From Paracoccaceae bacterium (lineage in GTDB: Bacteria > Pseudomonadota > Alphaproteobacteria > Rhodobacterales > Rhodobacteraceae): a stretch of DNA of 64,000 nt. Location: the NCBI GenBank assembly GCA_027492585.1, contig JAPUEK010000005.1, forward strand, positions 1-64,000. Direction: 5' to 3'. Below are positions 62,656 through 64,000 of the stretch, piece after piece; position 1 is the stretch's first letter, and the number at the start of each line of letters is the position of its first letter. A model generated the notes under the pieces. It saw nothing but the letters and a program-made list of their open reading frames with translations, was not told where the DNA came from and did not search any database. The position numbers and the translations under genes were made by a program.

Positions 62656-63608
62656 TTCGGATGCCTCAGGCGCGGGTTGGCGACGATGGCGATCACATCG
62701 GCAAGGATGTTCAGACCGATATAGACGGCGGCAAAGATCAGCCCCACCGCCTGCACCACCGGCAGGTCGCGCTTGGCCACATGGTCCACCAGATACTGCC
62801 CGAGGGCGTTGTAGGAAAACACCACCTCGACCACCACCACGCCCACCACCAGATAGGCAAGGTTCAGCACCACCACCGAAACGATGGGGGCAATGGCATT
62901 GGGCAGGGCATGTTTCCAGATCACCTGCATCGGACCGAGGCCCTTCAGCTCCGCCGTCTCGATATAGGCCGATTGCATGACGTTGAGGATCGCCGCCCGC
63001 GTCATCCGCATCATGTGGGCAAGGACGACCAGCACCAGCACGATGACCGGCAGGGCGACGGCATTGAGCTTCTCCCAGAAGCCCATGCCCGGAAAGACCA
63101 TGGCGACCGGCTGGAAGAGGTGGAATACCTGCGTCAACAGGTAGATCACGAAATAGCCCGCCACGAATTCCGGCAGCGAGATCGTCGAAAGCGTGATCCC
63201 CGAGATCACCTTGTCCGGCCAGCGCCCGTTGTAGCGCGCCGCCACCAGCCCCAGAAGGATCGCCAGCGGCACCGAGATCACCGCCGCGCATCCCGCAAGG
63301 AACAGCGTGTTGCCGAACCTCTGCCCGATGGCCTGGGCGATATCCTGTCCGTTCGTCAGGGCCTTGCCGAGGTCGCCGGTCAGCACCCCGCCAAGCCAGC
63401 TGAAATAGCGCACGAAGGAAGGCTCGTTGAGACCGAGCTGCTCGCGCAGGTTGGCCAGGGCCTCCGGCGTCGCCGATTGCCCGAGAATGGCCGTGGCCAC
63501 ATCGCCGGGCAGGGCTTCCGTTCCGGCGAAGATCACCAGCGACACGGCAAGCAGCAACAGCAGGCCCAGCGCAACGCGCTGGACCACGAGTTTAAGGACA
63601 GGATGCAC
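62652..63608 (-). CDS. oligopeptide-type ABC transporter permease (DppB-like)
   Basis: A 318-residue permease with LVVQRVALGLLLLLAVSLVIFAGTEALPGD (DppB lead), LPEFVAGYFVIYLLTQVF and EAA loop AELKGLGPMQVIWKHALPNAIAP. Twelve bases after the binding-protein gene. Confidence 0.93.
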   Translation of the reverse strand: MHPVLKLVVQRVALGLLLLLAVSLVIFAGTEALPGDVATAILGQSATPEALANLREQLGLNEPSFVRYFSWLGGVLTGDLGKALTNGQDIAQAIGQRFGNTLFLAGCAAVISVPLAILLGLVAARYNGRWPDKVISGITLSTISLPEFVAGYFVIYLLTQVFHLFQPVAMVFPGMGFWEKLNAVALPVIVLVLVVLAHMMRMTRAAILNVMQSAYIETAELKGLGPMQVIWKHALPNAIAPIVSVVVLNLAYLVVGVVVVEVVFSYNALGQYLVDHVAKRDLPVVQAVGLIFAAVYIGLNILADVIAIVANPRLRHPK

Positions 63609-63620
63609 GATACCCCCGGA

Positions 63621-64000
63621 TCAGGTGTTGAGCCAGCACTTGGCCAAGGCGCGGCCGTTCATCAGCTCTCCGTTCGGGTCGGGCTGCCAGCCGCCCACCT
63701 CGTCGCGCTTGGCCTCCACGAAGTCGTTGAACATCGGGCAGATCAGGCCGCCGGTGTCGCGCACGATATGGGCCAGCTCCGAATACATCCCCTTGCGCTT
63801 GGCCGGGTCCAGTTCGGCCCGTGCGGCGATCAGGATCTCGTCGAACTTCGCATCCTTGAACTTGGTGTCGTTCCAGTCCGCCGTCGACAGGTAAGCCGTC
63901 GAATACATCTGGTCCTGCACCGGACGCCCGCCCCAATAGGAAGCGCAGAAGGGCTGGACGTTCCAGACATCCGACCAGTAGCCGTCATCGGGTTCCAGCT
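63621..64000 (-). CDS. ABC transporter substrate-binding protein, C-terminal part (runs off the window)
   Basis: The last 126 residues of a family 5 binding protein: DGYWSDVWNVQPFCASYWGGRPVQDQMYST, then FDEILIAARAELDPAKRKGMYSELAHIVRDTGGLICPMF and the end ALAKCWLNT. The frame is open to the right edge; the start lies outside. First gene of the transporter operon. Confidence 0.9.
   Translation of the reverse strand, partial: LEPDDGYWSDVWNVQPFCASYWGGRPVQDQMYSTAYLSTADWNDTKFKDAKFDEILIAARAELDPAKRKGMYSELAHIVRDTGGLICPMFNDFVEAKRDEVGGWQPDPNGELMNGRALAKCWLNT

Noticed and set aside
1-64000. CRISPR arrays and complete insertion sequences
   Set aside because: No regularly spaced identical repeats of 25-40 bases and no transposase gene with terminal inverted repeats were seen.

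Overview
The window is high-GC DNA from an alphaproteobacterium, most likely a member of the Rhodobacterales (Paracoccus/Rhodobacter-like). Reasons: a divergent hemN/fnrL pair with an FNR-type box between them, a membrane-anchored CycM-type cytochrome c, a class I (archaeal-type) lysyl-tRNA synthetase, a DUF2125 protein, an NDUFS4-like complex I subunit, and yejABEF. These are family assignments read from the translated proteins; no database search was possible.

Region 1 (about 0.15-13.5 kb) is an integrated mobile element. It sits in the anticodon loop of a tRNA-Arg(UCU) gene. The 3' half of that tRNA lies at 112-156 and the 5' half at 13532-13571, sharing the 8-bp core CTTAGAAG. The element carries its own complete, divergent tRNA-Arg(UCU) at 13359-13435, which could replace the broken host gene. 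Left to right it has a tyrosine integrase, an AlpA-like regulator and a primase-helicase. A candidate replication origin follows, with opposed arrays of an 8-bp iteron. Next come a chain of overlapping small genes (DUF3489-like protein, serine resolvase, HTH/small-terminase-like protein, several unknowns), a repeat-rich non-coding stretch, and a convergent restriction-modification pair. No capsid, portal or conjugation genes are visible. The layout fits a phage-satellite or PICI-like island better than a complete prophage.

Region 2 (13.6-28.6 kb) is chromosomal housekeeping: a GNAT acetyltransferase, DUF2125 protein, NDUFS4-like protein, uvrB, an NYN/PIN-type nuclease, ABM monooxygenase, the SRP RNA (ffs) with a truncated integrase beside it, an M24-fold protein, HAD phosphatase, cyclic-nucleotide phosphodiesterase/nucleotidase, nudC, pheA and cycM.

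Region 3 (28.8-42.8 kb) holds yejABEF plus a coupled glycosyltransferase, ltrA, hemN/fnrL and an exbB-exbD-tonB energising operon. Region 4 (42.8-56.9 kb) holds a 25-residue membrane peptide, ettA, nadD, a PBP4-type peptidase, an OmpA/BON protein, a TerB-like protein, lysK, mogA with a phosphatase-like gene, dnaX-ybaB-recR and a cold-shock gene. Region 5 (56.9-64 kb) holds a receiver-like protein, a hydrolase/aldolase pair, an alkaline-phosphatase-superfamily protein and an oligopeptide-type ABC transporter that runs off the right edge.

A dispersed intergenic repeat built on a GGGGATATTTG core recurs at least six times after the ends of genes outside the island.
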